Origin: Paracidovorax wautersii
Lineage (GTDB): Bacteria; Pseudomonadota; Gammaproteobacteria; Burkholderiales; Burkholderiaceae_C
DNA: 64,000 nt
Assembly (NCBI RefSeq): GCF_900113035.1
Contig: NZ_FONX01000017.1
Location: forward strand, 1-64,000
Direction: 5' to 3'
A program made the translations under genes and the position numbers. Below are positions 19,721-27,314 of the stretch, piece after piece; the stretch's first letter is position 1, and each line of letters begins with the position of its first letter. The notes beneath the pieces are model-generated. The model had not been told where the DNA came from. It ran no database searches and was given only the letters and a program-made list of their open reading frames with translations.

Positions 19721-21085
19721 ATGAACCCGACCGCATCCACGCCACGGCACGGCCACATCGAGCAGCTGCTGGAATCGGCCCTGCAGCACGACAGGGACGC
19801 CGGCGTCTTCCGCTGCCGCCGCGACATCTTCACCGACCCGGCCCTGTTCGAGCTCGAGATGACGCACATCTTCGAGGGCAACTGGGTCTATCTCGCGCAC
19901 GAGAGCCAGATCCCCGAGATCAACGACTACTTCACGACCTACATCGGCCGCCAGCCCATCGTCATCACGCGCGGCAAGGACGGCACGCTCAACGCGATGA
20001 TCAACGCCTGCGCCCACCGCGGCGCCACGCTGTGCCGCAAGAAGCACGGCAACAAGGGCAGCTTCACCTGCCCGTTCCACGGCTGGACCTTCAACAACGC
20101 CGGCAAGCTGCTCAAGGTCAAGGACGAGAAGACCACCGAGTACCCGGTGCAGTTCAACACCGGCGGCTCGCACGACCTGAAGAAGGTGGCCCGCTTCGAA
20201 AGCTACAAGGGCTTCCTGTTCGGCAGCCTGAAGGCCGAGGTGCAGCCGCTGGAGGACTTCCTGGGCGAGACGAAGGTCATCATCGACCAGATCGTGGACC
20301 AGGCGCCCGAGGGGCTGGAGGTGCTGCGCGGCAGCTCCACCTACACCTACGACGCCAACTGGAAGATGCAGATGGAGAACGGCAGCGACGGCTACCACGT
20401 CAGCTCCGTGCACTGGAACTATGCGGCCACCATGGGGCGCCGCAAGGACGGCGGCACCAAGGCCGTCGATGCCAACGGCTGGAGCCGGAGCGTGGGTGGC
20501 GTGTACGGCTTCGAGAACGGCCACATCCTGCTGTGGACGCGCACGATGAACCCCGAGGTCCGCCCGGTGTACAGCCACCGCGAAGCGCTCAAGGAACGCC
20601 TGGGCGAAGACCGGGCCGAATTCATCGTCAGCCAGACGCGCAATCTCTGCCTCTACCCCAACGTCTATCTGATGGACCAGTTCTCCACGCAGATCCGCGT
20701 GACCCGCCCGATCAGCGTGGACAAGACCGAGATCAGCATCTACTGCTTCGCCCCCAAGGGCGAGAGCGCCGAGAACCGAGCCATCCGCATCCGCCAGTAC
20801 GAGGACTTCTTCAACGTCTCCGGCATGGGCACGGCCGACGACCTGGAGGAGTTCCGCGCCTGCCAGAGCGGCTACGCCGGCAGGAATGCGCCGTGGAACG
20901 ACCTGAGCCGCGGCGCCCCGCTGTGGACAGAGGGGCCCGACGAGAACGCCAGGAAGATGGGCATGTCGCCCCTGCTCAGCGGCAGCCGCAGCGAGGACGA
21001 GGGCCTCTTCGTCTGCCAGCACGACTACTGGGTGAAGACCCTGCGCCAGGCCGTGCAGCAGGAGCGCGAGGAGGTGCAGCCATGA
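19721..21085 (+). CDS. benA: Benzoate 1,2-dioxygenase, alpha subunit
   Basis: 454 residues. Rieske [2Fe-2S] ligands Cys97-x-His99 and Cys117-x2-His120 (CAHRG ... CPFHGW). The mononuclear Fe(II) site contains His226 and His231 in [11 protein letters not shown]. With BenB it forms the oxygenase that dihydroxylates benzoate to the cis-diol carboxylate, with electrons from BenC. The stop overlaps the benB start (ATGA at 21082-21085), which implies translational coupling. Confidence 0.95.
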   Translation: MNPTASTPRHGHIEQLLESALQHDRDAGVFRCRRDIFTDPALFELEMTHIFEGNWVYLAHESQIPEINDYFTTYIGRQPIVITRGKDGTLNAMINACAHRGATLCRKKHGNKGSFTCPFHGWTFNNAGKLLKVKDEKTTEYPVQFNTGGSHDLKKVARFESYKGFLFGSLKAEVQPLEDFLGETKVIIDQIVDQAPEGLEVLRGSSTYTYDANWKMQMENGSDGYHVSSVHWNYAATMGRRKDGGTKAVDANGWSRSVGGVYGFENGHILLWTRTMNPEVRPVYSHREALKERLGEDRAEFIVSQTRNLCLYPNVYLMDQFSTQIRVTRPISVDKTEISIYCFAPKGESAENRAIRIRQYEDFFNVSGMGTADDLEEFRACQSGYAGRNAPWNDLSRGAPLWTEGPDENARKMGMSPLLSGSRSEDEGLFVCQHDYWVKTLRQAVQQEREEVQP

Positions 21086-21588
21086 GCGGCGCCGCCCACC
21101 CCACCGGCCACGCCGCGATCAGCGCCTTTCTCTACCGCGAGGCACGCCATCTGGACGACCGCGAATGGGACGCCTGGCTGGAGCTGTACGCCCCCGACGT
21201 GGAGTACTGGATGCCGGCCTGGGACGACGACGACCGGCTGACCGAAGACCCCCAGCGCGAGATCTCGCTGATCTACTACCCGAACCGCAACGGGCTGGAA
21301 GACCGCGTCTTCCGCATCCAGACGGAACGCTCCAGCGCCTCCATGCCCGAGCCGCGCACCAGCCACATGATCGCCAACGTGGAGGTGCTGCAGGAGCGCG
21401 GCGATGCCGTGGACGTGCGCTACAACTTCCACACGCTGAGCCACCGCTACCAGAAGACCGACCAGTTCTTCGGCACCGTCTTCGCCACGCTGCGAAAGCA
21501 GGGCGACGGCGGCTACCTGATCGCGCGCAAGAAGATCGTCCTCAAGGACGACTACATCCGCCAGGTCATCGACATCTACCACCTCTGA
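21082..21588 (+). CDS. benB: Benzoate 1,2-dioxygenase, beta subunit
   Basis: 168 residues, ring-hydroxylating dioxygenase beta family (cystatin-like fold). [21 protein letters not shown] and [12 protein letters not shown] are typical. It has a structural role and shapes the hexamer with BenA. Starts within the benA stop codon (4-bp overlap) and is followed 19 bp later by benC with GCAGGAGAAG as ribosome-binding site. Confidence 0.95.
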   Translation: MSGAAHPTGHAAISAFLYREARHLDDREWDAWLELYAPDVEYWMPAWDDDDRLTEDPQREISLIYYPNRNGLEDRVFRIQTERSSASMPEPRTSHMIANVEVLQERGDAVDVRYNFHTLSHRYQKTDQFFGTVFATLRKQGDGGYLIARKKIVLKDDYIRQVIDIYHL

Positions 21589-21607
21589 CACGCAGGAGAA
21601 GACCACG

Positions 21608-22648
21608 ATGACCAGCCACCGCATTGCCCTGAACTTCGAGGACGGCGTCACCCGCTTCATCGACTGCGGGGCCGGCGAGAAGGTGCTCGACGCCGCCTTC
21701 CGCCAGCGCATCAACCTGCCCATGGACTGCTCCGACGGCGTCTGCGGCACCTGCAAGTGCCGCGCCGAGGCCGGCAGCTACGACCTGGGCGACGACTACA
21801 TCGACGAGGCCCTGACGCAGGACGAGGCCGCGCAGGGCCTGGTGCTGACCTGCCAGATGGTGCCCCGCGCGGACTGCGTGATCGCCGTGCCCGTGCCCTC
21901 CACCGCCTGCAAGACGGGCATGGCCCAGTTCACGGCCACCGTCGCCGAGGTCACGGCGCTCGGCGATGCGGCCTACGAACTGGCGCTGGATCTGCCGCAG
22001 GCGCCGCCCCACTTCCTGCCGGGCCAGTACGTGAACATCGGCGTGCCGGGCAGCGCGCAGCACCGCTCGTATTCGTTCAGCTCGGCGCCGGGCGAGCAGC
22101 GCATCCGCTTCCTGATCAAGCAGGTGCCGGGCGGCCTCATGAGCCGCTGGCTCGAAGGCGCCGCACCGGGCCAGCCGCTGCAGCTCACCGGGCCGCTGGG
22201 CAGCTTCTACCTGCGCGACGTGGCGCGCCCGCTGCTCCTGCTGGCCGGCGGCACGGGGCTCGCGCCCTTTCTCTCCATGCTGGAAGTGCTGGCCCGCCAA
22301 CCGTCCGGGCAGCCGGTGCATCTGATCTACGGGGTCACGCGGGACCAGGACCTGGTGCTGGTGGACCGGCTGCAGGCCTATGCCGAACGCATTCCCGGCT
22401 TCAGCTTTGCCACCTGCGTCGCGGACCCGCAGACCACGCACTCGCGCCAGGGCTACGTGACCCAGCACATGCCGCAGGAGGTGCTGCACGGCGGAGCGGT
22501 GGATGTCTATCTCTGCGGCCCGCCGCCCATGGTGGATGCCGTGCAGAAGCACTTCCAGGCCGCAGGGCTGGAGCCGGCGCACTTCCACTACGAGAAGTTC
22601 ACCCCCAACGCGGCGGCTGCCGCCCCCGCCCTGGAGGCCGTCGCATGA
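21608..22648 (+). CDS. benC: Benzoate 1,2-dioxygenase, electron-transfer (reductase) component
   Basis: 346 residues. N-terminal plant-type ferredoxin domain with Cys41-x4-Cys46-x2-Cys49 and Cys82, then an FAD domain (RSYSFSS) and an NAD domain (GGTGLAPFLSMLE; CGPPPMVDA near the C-terminus). Moves electrons from NADH through FAD and [2Fe-2S] to BenA. The stop overlaps the benD start by four bases. Confidence 0.95.
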   Translation: MTSHRIALNFEDGVTRFIDCGAGEKVLDAAFRQRINLPMDCSDGVCGTCKCRAEAGSYDLGDDYIDEALTQDEAAQGLVLTCQMVPRADCVIAVPVPSTACKTGMAQFTATVAEVTALGDAAYELALDLPQAPPHFLPGQYVNIGVPGSAQHRSYSFSSAPGEQRIRFLIKQVPGGLMSRWLEGAAPGQPLQLTGPLGSFYLRDVARPLLLLAGGTGLAPFLSMLEVLARQPSGQPVHLIYGVTRDQDLVLVDRLQAYAERIPGFSFATCVADPQTTHSRQGYVTQHMPQEVLHGGAVDVYLCGPPPMVDAVQKHFQAAGLEPAHFHYEKFTPNAAAAAPALEAVA

Positions 22649-23430
22649 ACGACCTCTTCAAAGGCCAGGCCATGCTGATCACCGGCGCGGCCCAGGGCAT
22701 CGGGCAGCGGGTGGCCGAGCTGGCCGCCGAGCGGGGCGCACGCCTCGCCCTGGTGGACCGCTCGCCGCTGGTGCATGAACTGCGCGAGCGACTCCTGGCC
22801 ACCTGCGGCACCGGCGGCGTGATCGCGATCGAGGCGGATCTGGAGCAGTTCACCGGCGCGGAAGATGCCGCGGCACAGGCGCACAAGGCCTTCCGCCGCA
22901 TCGACGTGCTGGTCAACAACGTGGGCGGCACCATCTGGACCAAGCCCTACGAGCACTACCGCCCCGAGGAGATCGAGGCCGAAGTGCGGCGCTCGCTCTT
23001 CCCGACCCTGTGGTGCTGCCGGGCCGTGCTGCCCTACATGCTCAAGAAGAAGAAGGGCGCCATCGTCAACGTCTCGTCCATCGCCACGCGCAGCATCCAC
23101 CGCGCGCCCTACGGCGCGGCCAAGGGCGGCGTGAATACGCTCACGGCCTGCCTGGCCTTCGAGAACGGCGAGCGCGGCATCCGCGTCAACGCCGTGGCGC
23201 CGGGGGGCACCGAGGCGCCGCCGCGCCGCATTCCGCGCAATACCAGCCGCCTGGGCCGGCAGGACCAGGCCTGGTACCAGCAGATCGTGGACCAGACGGT
23301 CTCCAGCACCTTGATGAAGCGCTACGGCACGCTGGACGAACAGGCCGAGGCGATTCTCTTTCTCGCATCGGACCGGGCCTCCTACATCACGGGGACGGTG
23401 CTCCCCGTCGGTGGCGGCGACCAGGGCTGA
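22645..23430 (+). CDS. benD: 1,6-dihydroxycyclohexa-2,4-diene-1-carboxylate dehydrogenase
   Basis: 261 residues, SDR family. TGAAQGIGQ cofactor motif, NNVGG, and the active-site YGAAK with Ser in NVSSIATRS. Oxidises and decarboxylates the benzoate cis-diol to catechol with NAD+. The TEAPPRRIPR segment and operon position after benABC identify it as BenD rather than a generic SDR. Overlaps benC by 4 bp; 64 bp to the permease gene. Confidence 0.94.
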   Translation: MNDLFKGQAMLITGAAQGIGQRVAELAAERGARLALVDRSPLVHELRERLLATCGTGGVIAIEADLEQFTGAEDAAAQAHKAFRRIDVLVNNVGGTIWTKPYEHYRPEEIEAEVRRSLFPTLWCCRAVLPYMLKKKKGAIVNVSSIATRSIHRAPYGAAKGGVNTLTACLAFENGERGIRVNAVAPGGTEAPPRRIPRNTSRLGRQDQAWYQQIVDQTVSSTLMKRYGTLDEQAEAILFLASDRASYITGTVLPVGGGDQG

Positions 23431-23494
23431 AGCACCGCACCCGCGGGCCAGGGGCCCCGCACGCCCGCCCCCACTACAACACAAGGAGACAAGC

Positions 23495-24850
23495 ATGAAA
23501 ACGTTGGACGTCAACGAGGTCATCGATGGCGCGCGCTTCACGCGCTTTCACTGGATGGTGATGTGCCTGTGCGCACTGCTGCTCATCTTCGACGGCTACG
23601 ACCTCTTCATCTACGGCGTGGTGCTGCCGGTGCTGATGCAGCAGTGGCAGCTCACGCCGGTGCAGGCCGGCGCGCTGGGCAGCTATGCCCTCTTCGGCAT
23701 GATGTTCGGCGCCTTCGTCTTCGGCCCGCTGGCCGACCGCATCGGGCGCAAGAAGGGCATCGCCGCCAGCTTCGCCCTGTTCAGCGTGGCGACCTTCCTG
23801 AGCGGCCTGGCCACCACGCCGACCGAGTTCGGCATCTACCGCTTCATCGCCGGCCTGGGCTGCGGCGGCCTGATGCCCAATGCCGTGGCGCTGATGAACG
23901 AGTACGCGCCCCGGCGCGCCCGCAGCACCCTGGTCGCGATCATGTTCAGCGGCTATTCGCTGGGCGGCGTGCTCTGCGCCGGCCTGGGCATCTACATGCT
24001 GCCGCGCTTCGGCTGGCAATCCATGTTCTTCGTGGCGGCCCTGCCGCTGCTGCTTTTGCCCGTCATCCTGTGGAAGCTGCCCGAATCGGTCGGTTTCCTG
24101 CTGCGCCAGGGCCGGCACGAGCAGGCCCGCGCGATGCTGGGCCATGTCGATCCGGGCCTGCGGCTGGGGGCCGACACGCAGCTGGTCCAGTCCGGCGCCA
24201 AAACCACGGGCGTGCCGATGCTGGACCTCTTCAAGGAAGGGCGCACCCTGGGCACGCTGATGATCTGGCTGTCGTTCTTCTGCTGCCTGCTGATGGTCTA
24301 TGCGCTCGGCTCCTGGCTGCCCAAGCTGATGGCCAACGCCGGCTACAGCCTGGGGTCGAGCCTGTCCTTCCTGCTGGTGCTGAACTTCGGCGGCGTGGTG
24401 GGCGCCATCGCCGGCGGCTGGCTGGGCGACCGGTTCAGCCTGCCCAAGGTGGTGGTGACGTACTTCGCCCTGGGCACGGCCTCCATCGCGCTGCTGGGCT
24501 TCAACAGCCCCATGCCCGTGCTCTACCTGCTGATCGCCGTGGCGGGCGCGACCACCATCGGCACGCAGATCCTGCTCTATGCCAACACGGCGCAGTTCTA
24601 TCCGCTGTCCATCCGCTCCACGGGGCTGGGCTGGGCCTCGGGCGTCGGCCGGCTCGGCGCCATCGTGGGGCCGCTGCTGGGCGGCTCGCTGGTGGCGGCG
24701 GCGCTGCCGCTCAAGATGAACTTCCTGGCCTTCGCCGTGCCGGGCCTGGTCGCGGCGCTGGCGGTCTGCGTCTTCATCGCGGGCCATCGCCGCAAGGCCG
24801 CCATGGAACGCCCCTTGATGGCCACCGCTTCGCAGCCCAGCGGCGCCTGA
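23495..24850 (+). CDS. benK: Benzoate MFS transporter (BenK/PcaK-type)
   Basis: 451 residues with 12 predicted membrane helices, aromatic acid:H+ symporter family. FDGYDLFIYGVVLP in helix 1 carries the acidic residues typical of PcaK/BenK, and GPLADRIGRKKGI is the MFS loop 2-3 motif. ACAAGGAG precedes the chosen ATG. As the last gene of the ben operon, ahead of a strong terminator, benzoate uptake is the best-supported role; the exact aromatic acid is inferred from context. Confidence 0.9.
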   Translation: MKTLDVNEVIDGARFTRFHWMVMCLCALLLIFDGYDLFIYGVVLPVLMQQWQLTPVQAGALGSYALFGMMFGAFVFGPLADRIGRKKGIAASFALFSVATFLSGLATTPTEFGIYRFIAGLGCGGLMPNAVALMNEYAPRRARSTLVAIMFSGYSLGGVLCAGLGIYMLPRFGWQSMFFVAALPLLLLPVILWKLPESVGFLLRQGRHEQARAMLGHVDPGLRLGADTQLVQSGAKTTGVPMLDLFKEGRTLGTLMIWLSFFCCLLMVYALGSWLPKLMANAGYSLGSSLSFLLVLNFGGVVGAIAGGWLGDRFSLPKVVVTYFALGTASIALLGFNSPMPVLYLLIAVAGATTIGTQILLYANTAQFYPLSIRSTGLGWASGVGRLGAIVGPLLGGSLVAAALPLKMNFLAFAVPGLVAALAVCVFIAGHRRKAAMERPLMATASQPSGA

Positions 24851-24880
24851 CACGCTCCCTGCCGCTCGCTGCCCAGCGGG

Positions 24881-24920
24881 GCCGAAGGCCTCCCCCCCTA
24901 TGAGGTGGGAGGCCTTCGGC
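24881..24920 (+). terminator. Strong hairpin ending the cat-ben operon
   Basis: Perfect 14-bp stem GCCGAAGGCCTCCC (24881-24894) with GGGAGGCCTTCGGC (24907-24920) and a 12-base loop, followed by GTTTCC. Placed 30 bp after the benK stop. Confidence 0.75.
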
Positions 24921-25025
24921 GTTTCCGGCAGGGGGTGACTGCGATGCAGCGCACCAGGCACCATGCCGGGTTCGAGGCGCCAAAGACCACTCCCAGAAGA
25001 TGGTCTCCTTGAATTTAAATTTCAC

Positions 25026-25038
25026 GCAATTCAATTGC
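25026..25038. promoter_or_regulatory. Candidate OhrR operator
   Basis: GCAATTCAATTGC is a perfect palindrome around a central C, 18 bp upstream of the ohrR ATG, in an AT-rich island (25011-25053) of an otherwise GC-rich region. AATTG half-sites resemble those bound by OhrR of other bacteria. No equivalent copy is evident directly before ohr, suggesting control of both genes from one promoter. Confidence 0.5.
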
Positions 25039-25055
25039 CAGCAATAATTCAACCC

Positions 25056-25535
25056 ATGCCCCGCCACCCAGCCACTGCCGCGATACCCAGCACCGCCCTG
25101 CTGCAACTGGACAACCAAGTCTGCTTCGCGCTGTATTCGGCATCGCTGGCCATGACCAAGTTCTACAAGCCGCTGCTCGACGAGATCGGCCTGACCTACC
25201 CGCAGTACGTCGTGATGCTCACCCTCTGGGAGCGCGACGGCGTCACCGTCTCCGAGCTGGGCGAGCGCCTGTTCCTCGATTCCGGCACGCTGACCCCGCT
25301 GCTCAAGCGGCTCGAAGCCTCGGGCCACCTGAGCCGGCTGCGCGATGCCGAAGACGAGCGCCGCGTGCGCATCAGCCTCACGGCGCAGGGCCGGGCCCTG
25401 CGCGAGCAGGCCGAGCGCATTCCCAACTGCGTGCTGGAACGCACGCAATGCACGCTGCACGAGCTCACGGCCCTGACAGGGCAGCTGACCGCGCTGCGCG
25501 ACCGCCTGGGCCGCCAGGCCGCGCCGCCCGCCTGA
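25056..25535 (+). CDS. ohrR: MarR-family organic-peroxide sensor
   Basis: 159 residues from the ATG at 25056. [13 protein letters not shown] holds the reactive Cys23, in the position of the peroxide-sensing Cys of known OhrR proteins. Further cysteines at 125 and 132 fit the two-Cys (disulfide) type. Winged HTH around 60-115 ([36 protein letters not shown]). Represses ohr until oxidised by organic hydroperoxides. ohr follows 98 bp later on the same strand. A longer frame to 24963 would run through the promoter palindrome, so I reject it. Confidence 0.92.
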   Translation: MPRHPATAAIPSTALLQLDNQVCFALYSASLAMTKFYKPLLDEIGLTYPQYVVMLTLWERDGVTVSELGERLFLDSGTLTPLLKRLEASGHLSRLRDAEDERRVRISLTAQGRALREQAERIPNCVLERTQCTLHELTALTGQLTALRDRLGRQAAPPA

Positions 25536-25633
25536 AGCGGCGGCCACAGCCACCGCCCGCCAGCCTCTTCTTTCGTTTCACACCGGCCTGTTAGGCTTTT
25601 TTCTCCACCCCAAGCAACCTCAAGGAACGCACC

Positions 25634-26050
25634 ATGACCACGCTCGACAAAGTTCTCTACACCGCCCGCGCCCACACCACCGGCGGCCGCGATGGCGCAT
25701 CGCGCACCGACGATGGCCGTCTGGACGTGAAGCTGTCTTCCCCCGGCACCAGCGGCACGGGCACCAACCCCGAGCAGCTGTTCGCCGCCGGCTACTCCGC
25801 CTGCTTCATCGGCGCCATGAAGGCCGTCGCCAGCAAGGTGGGCGTGACGGTGCCGCAAGACGTGTCGATCGACGCCGAAGTGGACCTGGGCCCCATCCCC
25901 AACGCCTACGGCATCGCCGCACGCCTGAACATCTCCCTGCCCGGCGTGGACAAGGCCAAGGCCCAGGAACTGGTGGACGCAGCCCACCAGGTCTGCCCCT
26001 ACTCCAACGCCACCCGCGGCAACATCGACGTGACCATCACCCTGGTCTGA
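25634..26050 (+). CDS. ohr: Organic hydroperoxide resistance peroxiredoxin-like protein
   Basis: 138 residues, OsmC/Ohr family. The two redox-active cysteines are Cys57 ([10 protein letters not shown]) and Cys121 ([13 protein letters not shown]). [17 protein letters not shown] is the Ohr signature. Reduces organic and lipid hydroperoxides using lipoylated-protein reductants. Downstream of its regulator ohrR and closed by an intrinsic terminator at 26101-26136. Confidence 0.96.
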   Translation: MTTLDKVLYTARAHTTGGRDGASRTDDGRLDVKLSSPGTSGTGTNPEQLFAAGYSACFIGAMKAVASKVGVTVPQDVSIDAEVDLGPIPNAYGIAARLNISLPGVDKAKAQELVDAAHQVCPYSNATRGNIDVTITLV

Positions 26051-26100
26051 TCGCCCGGTAGGCGGGGCCTGCGGGCTCCGGCGCTATCGACAAAAGAGCT

Positions 26101-26136
26101 GCCAGCGCTTGTCTCTCAAGCGCTGGCGGCTTTTTT
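26101..26136 (+). terminator. Intrinsic terminator after ohr, built from a family repeat
   Basis: GCCAGCGCTTG (26101-26111), loop TCTCT, CAAGCGCTGGC (26117-26127), GGC, then six T. The GCGCTTG-N5-CAAGCGC core is shared with 51711-51729, so this terminator appears to be a copy of a dispersed palindrome recruited as a transcription stop. Confidence 0.85.
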
Positions 26137-26201
26137 CATGGGTGGTCCACAACCCTGCATCGGCCCGCCCCGGCGCAGAGGCAGACAATGGAGGCATGCA
26201 G

Positions 26202-27266
26202 ATGCCTCCCGCCTCCTCCTCGCCCAACGCCACACCCGGCAGCGCCCACCATCCCTACGCGGTCCTCACGCCGGACCTAGTGCTGGATGCGCTGGCCAGC
26301 GTCGGCCTCTACGGCGACGGCCGGCTGATGGCCCTGGGCTCCTACGAGAACCGGGTCTATCAGGCCACGCTGGAAGATGACGGAACGCGGGTGGTCGCCA
26401 AGTTCTACCGCCCGGGGCGCTGGAGCGAGGCGCAGATCCTCGAAGAGCACGCCTTCGCCGCCGAGCTGGCCGAGGCCGAAATCCCCATGGTCGCGCCCCT
26501 GTCCATCGCGGGCCGCACGCTGCACCAGCATGCCGGCTTCGCGTTCTCGGTCAGCCCCTGGCGCGGCGGGCGCACGCCCGAGCTGGACGACTTCGAGGTG
26601 CTGGAGTGGATCGGCCGCTTCCTCGCGCGCATCCACACCGTGGGCGCCGCCCGGCCCTTCGTCCACCGGCCGGCCCTGGACCTGCAGACGCTGGCCCGCG
26701 AGCCCCTGGCCTGGCTGATGGAGCATGAAATCATCCCGCTGGACCAGCGCTCCGCCTGGCAAGGCGCCTGCCAGAAAGCTATTGATTTGATAGCTGCATG
26801 CCTCGACGGAAAGGGCGCTCACGGCCATTTTGGCTTGAAAGACGCGCAGCTGCTGCGCCTGCACGGCGACTGCCACCCGGGCAACGTGCTCTGGACGCCG
26901 GTGGACGAGGACACCGGCCGCGGCGGCCCGCACTTCGTCGATCTGGACGACGCCCGCACCGGCCCGGCCGTGCAGGATCTCTGGATGCTGCTCTCGGGCG
27001 ATCGCCGCCAGCGCACGCTGCAGCTGTCGGCGCTGCTGGACGGCTACGAGCAGTTCCGTCCGTTCGACCGCCGCGAGCTGGCGCTGATCGAGCCGCTGCG
27101 CACGCTGCGCCTGATCCACTACAGCGCCTGGCTGGCGCGGCGCTGGGACGACCCGATCTTCCCGATCAACTTCCCCTGGTTCGGCAGCAGCGACTACTGG
27201 CGCGGCCAGGTGGACATGCTGCACGAGCAGATCGAGGCCATGGGCGAGGCGCCGCTGGCGGCATGA
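26202..27266 (+). CDS. srkA: Stress response kinase A (YihE-like serine/threonine kinase)
   Basis: 354 residues. APH/choline-kinase fold with the LGSYENRVYQ nucleotide loop, VVAKFYRPGRW (catalytic Lys), catalytic loop LHGDCHPGNVLW and metal-binding VDLDDA. The E. coli protein counters envelope- and oxidative-stress-induced death. GGAGG at 26190-26194 favours the ATG at 26202; 26196 is possible. A segment about residues 190-215 (QKAIDLIAACLDG...) is encoded by a dispersed repeat (26777-26840) read in frame just before the catalytic loop. Confidence 0.9.
   Translation: MPPASSSPNATPGSAHHPYAVLTPDLVLDALASVGLYGDGRLMALGSYENRVYQATLEDDGTRVVAKFYRPGRWSEAQILEEHAFAAELAEAEIPMVAPLSIAGRTLHQHAGFAFSVSPWRGGRTPELDDFEVLEWIGRFLARIHTVGAARPFVHRPALDLQTLAREPLAWLMEHEIIPLDQRSAWQGACQKAIDLIAACLDGKGAHGHFGLKDAQLLRLHGDCHPGNVLWTPVDEDTGRGGPHFVDLDDARTGPAVQDLWMLLSGDRRQRTLQLSALLDGYEQFRPFDRRELALIEPLRTLRLIHYSAWLARRWDDPIFPINFPWFGSSDYWRGQVDMLHEQIEAMGEAPLAA
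26777..26840. repeat. AGCTA/TAGCT family repeat inside srkA
   Basis: AGCTATTGATTTGATAGCT (26777-26795), then GCATGC...GGGCGCTC and GGCCATTTTGGCTTGAAA. It is markedly AT-richer than the flanking codons and matches the stem of the intergenic copies at 38679-38697 and 41432-41452. Here it is translated without breaking the frame. Confidence 0.65.
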
Positions 27267-27314
27267 GCGCAGGGGCGTCACCCCCCTGCCCCACCGCCGC
27301 AGGGCCGGGCTGAA

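Noticed and set aside
18479-21022. 847-residue minus-strand open frame opposite catA and benA
   Set aside because: Antisense shadow caused by GC-rich third positions; His/Val/Ala/Arg-rich composition without domains, while the plus strand encodes complete catA and benA.
24963-25055. 31-residue N-terminal extension of OhrR
   Set aside because: It would translate the AT-rich promoter palindrome; the 159-residue protein places the sensing Cys at the usual position.
25588-25602. GCCT-GTT-AGGC-TTTTTT between ohrR and ohr as a terminator
   Set aside because: Four-base stem is too weak to claim, though it might dampen read-through.
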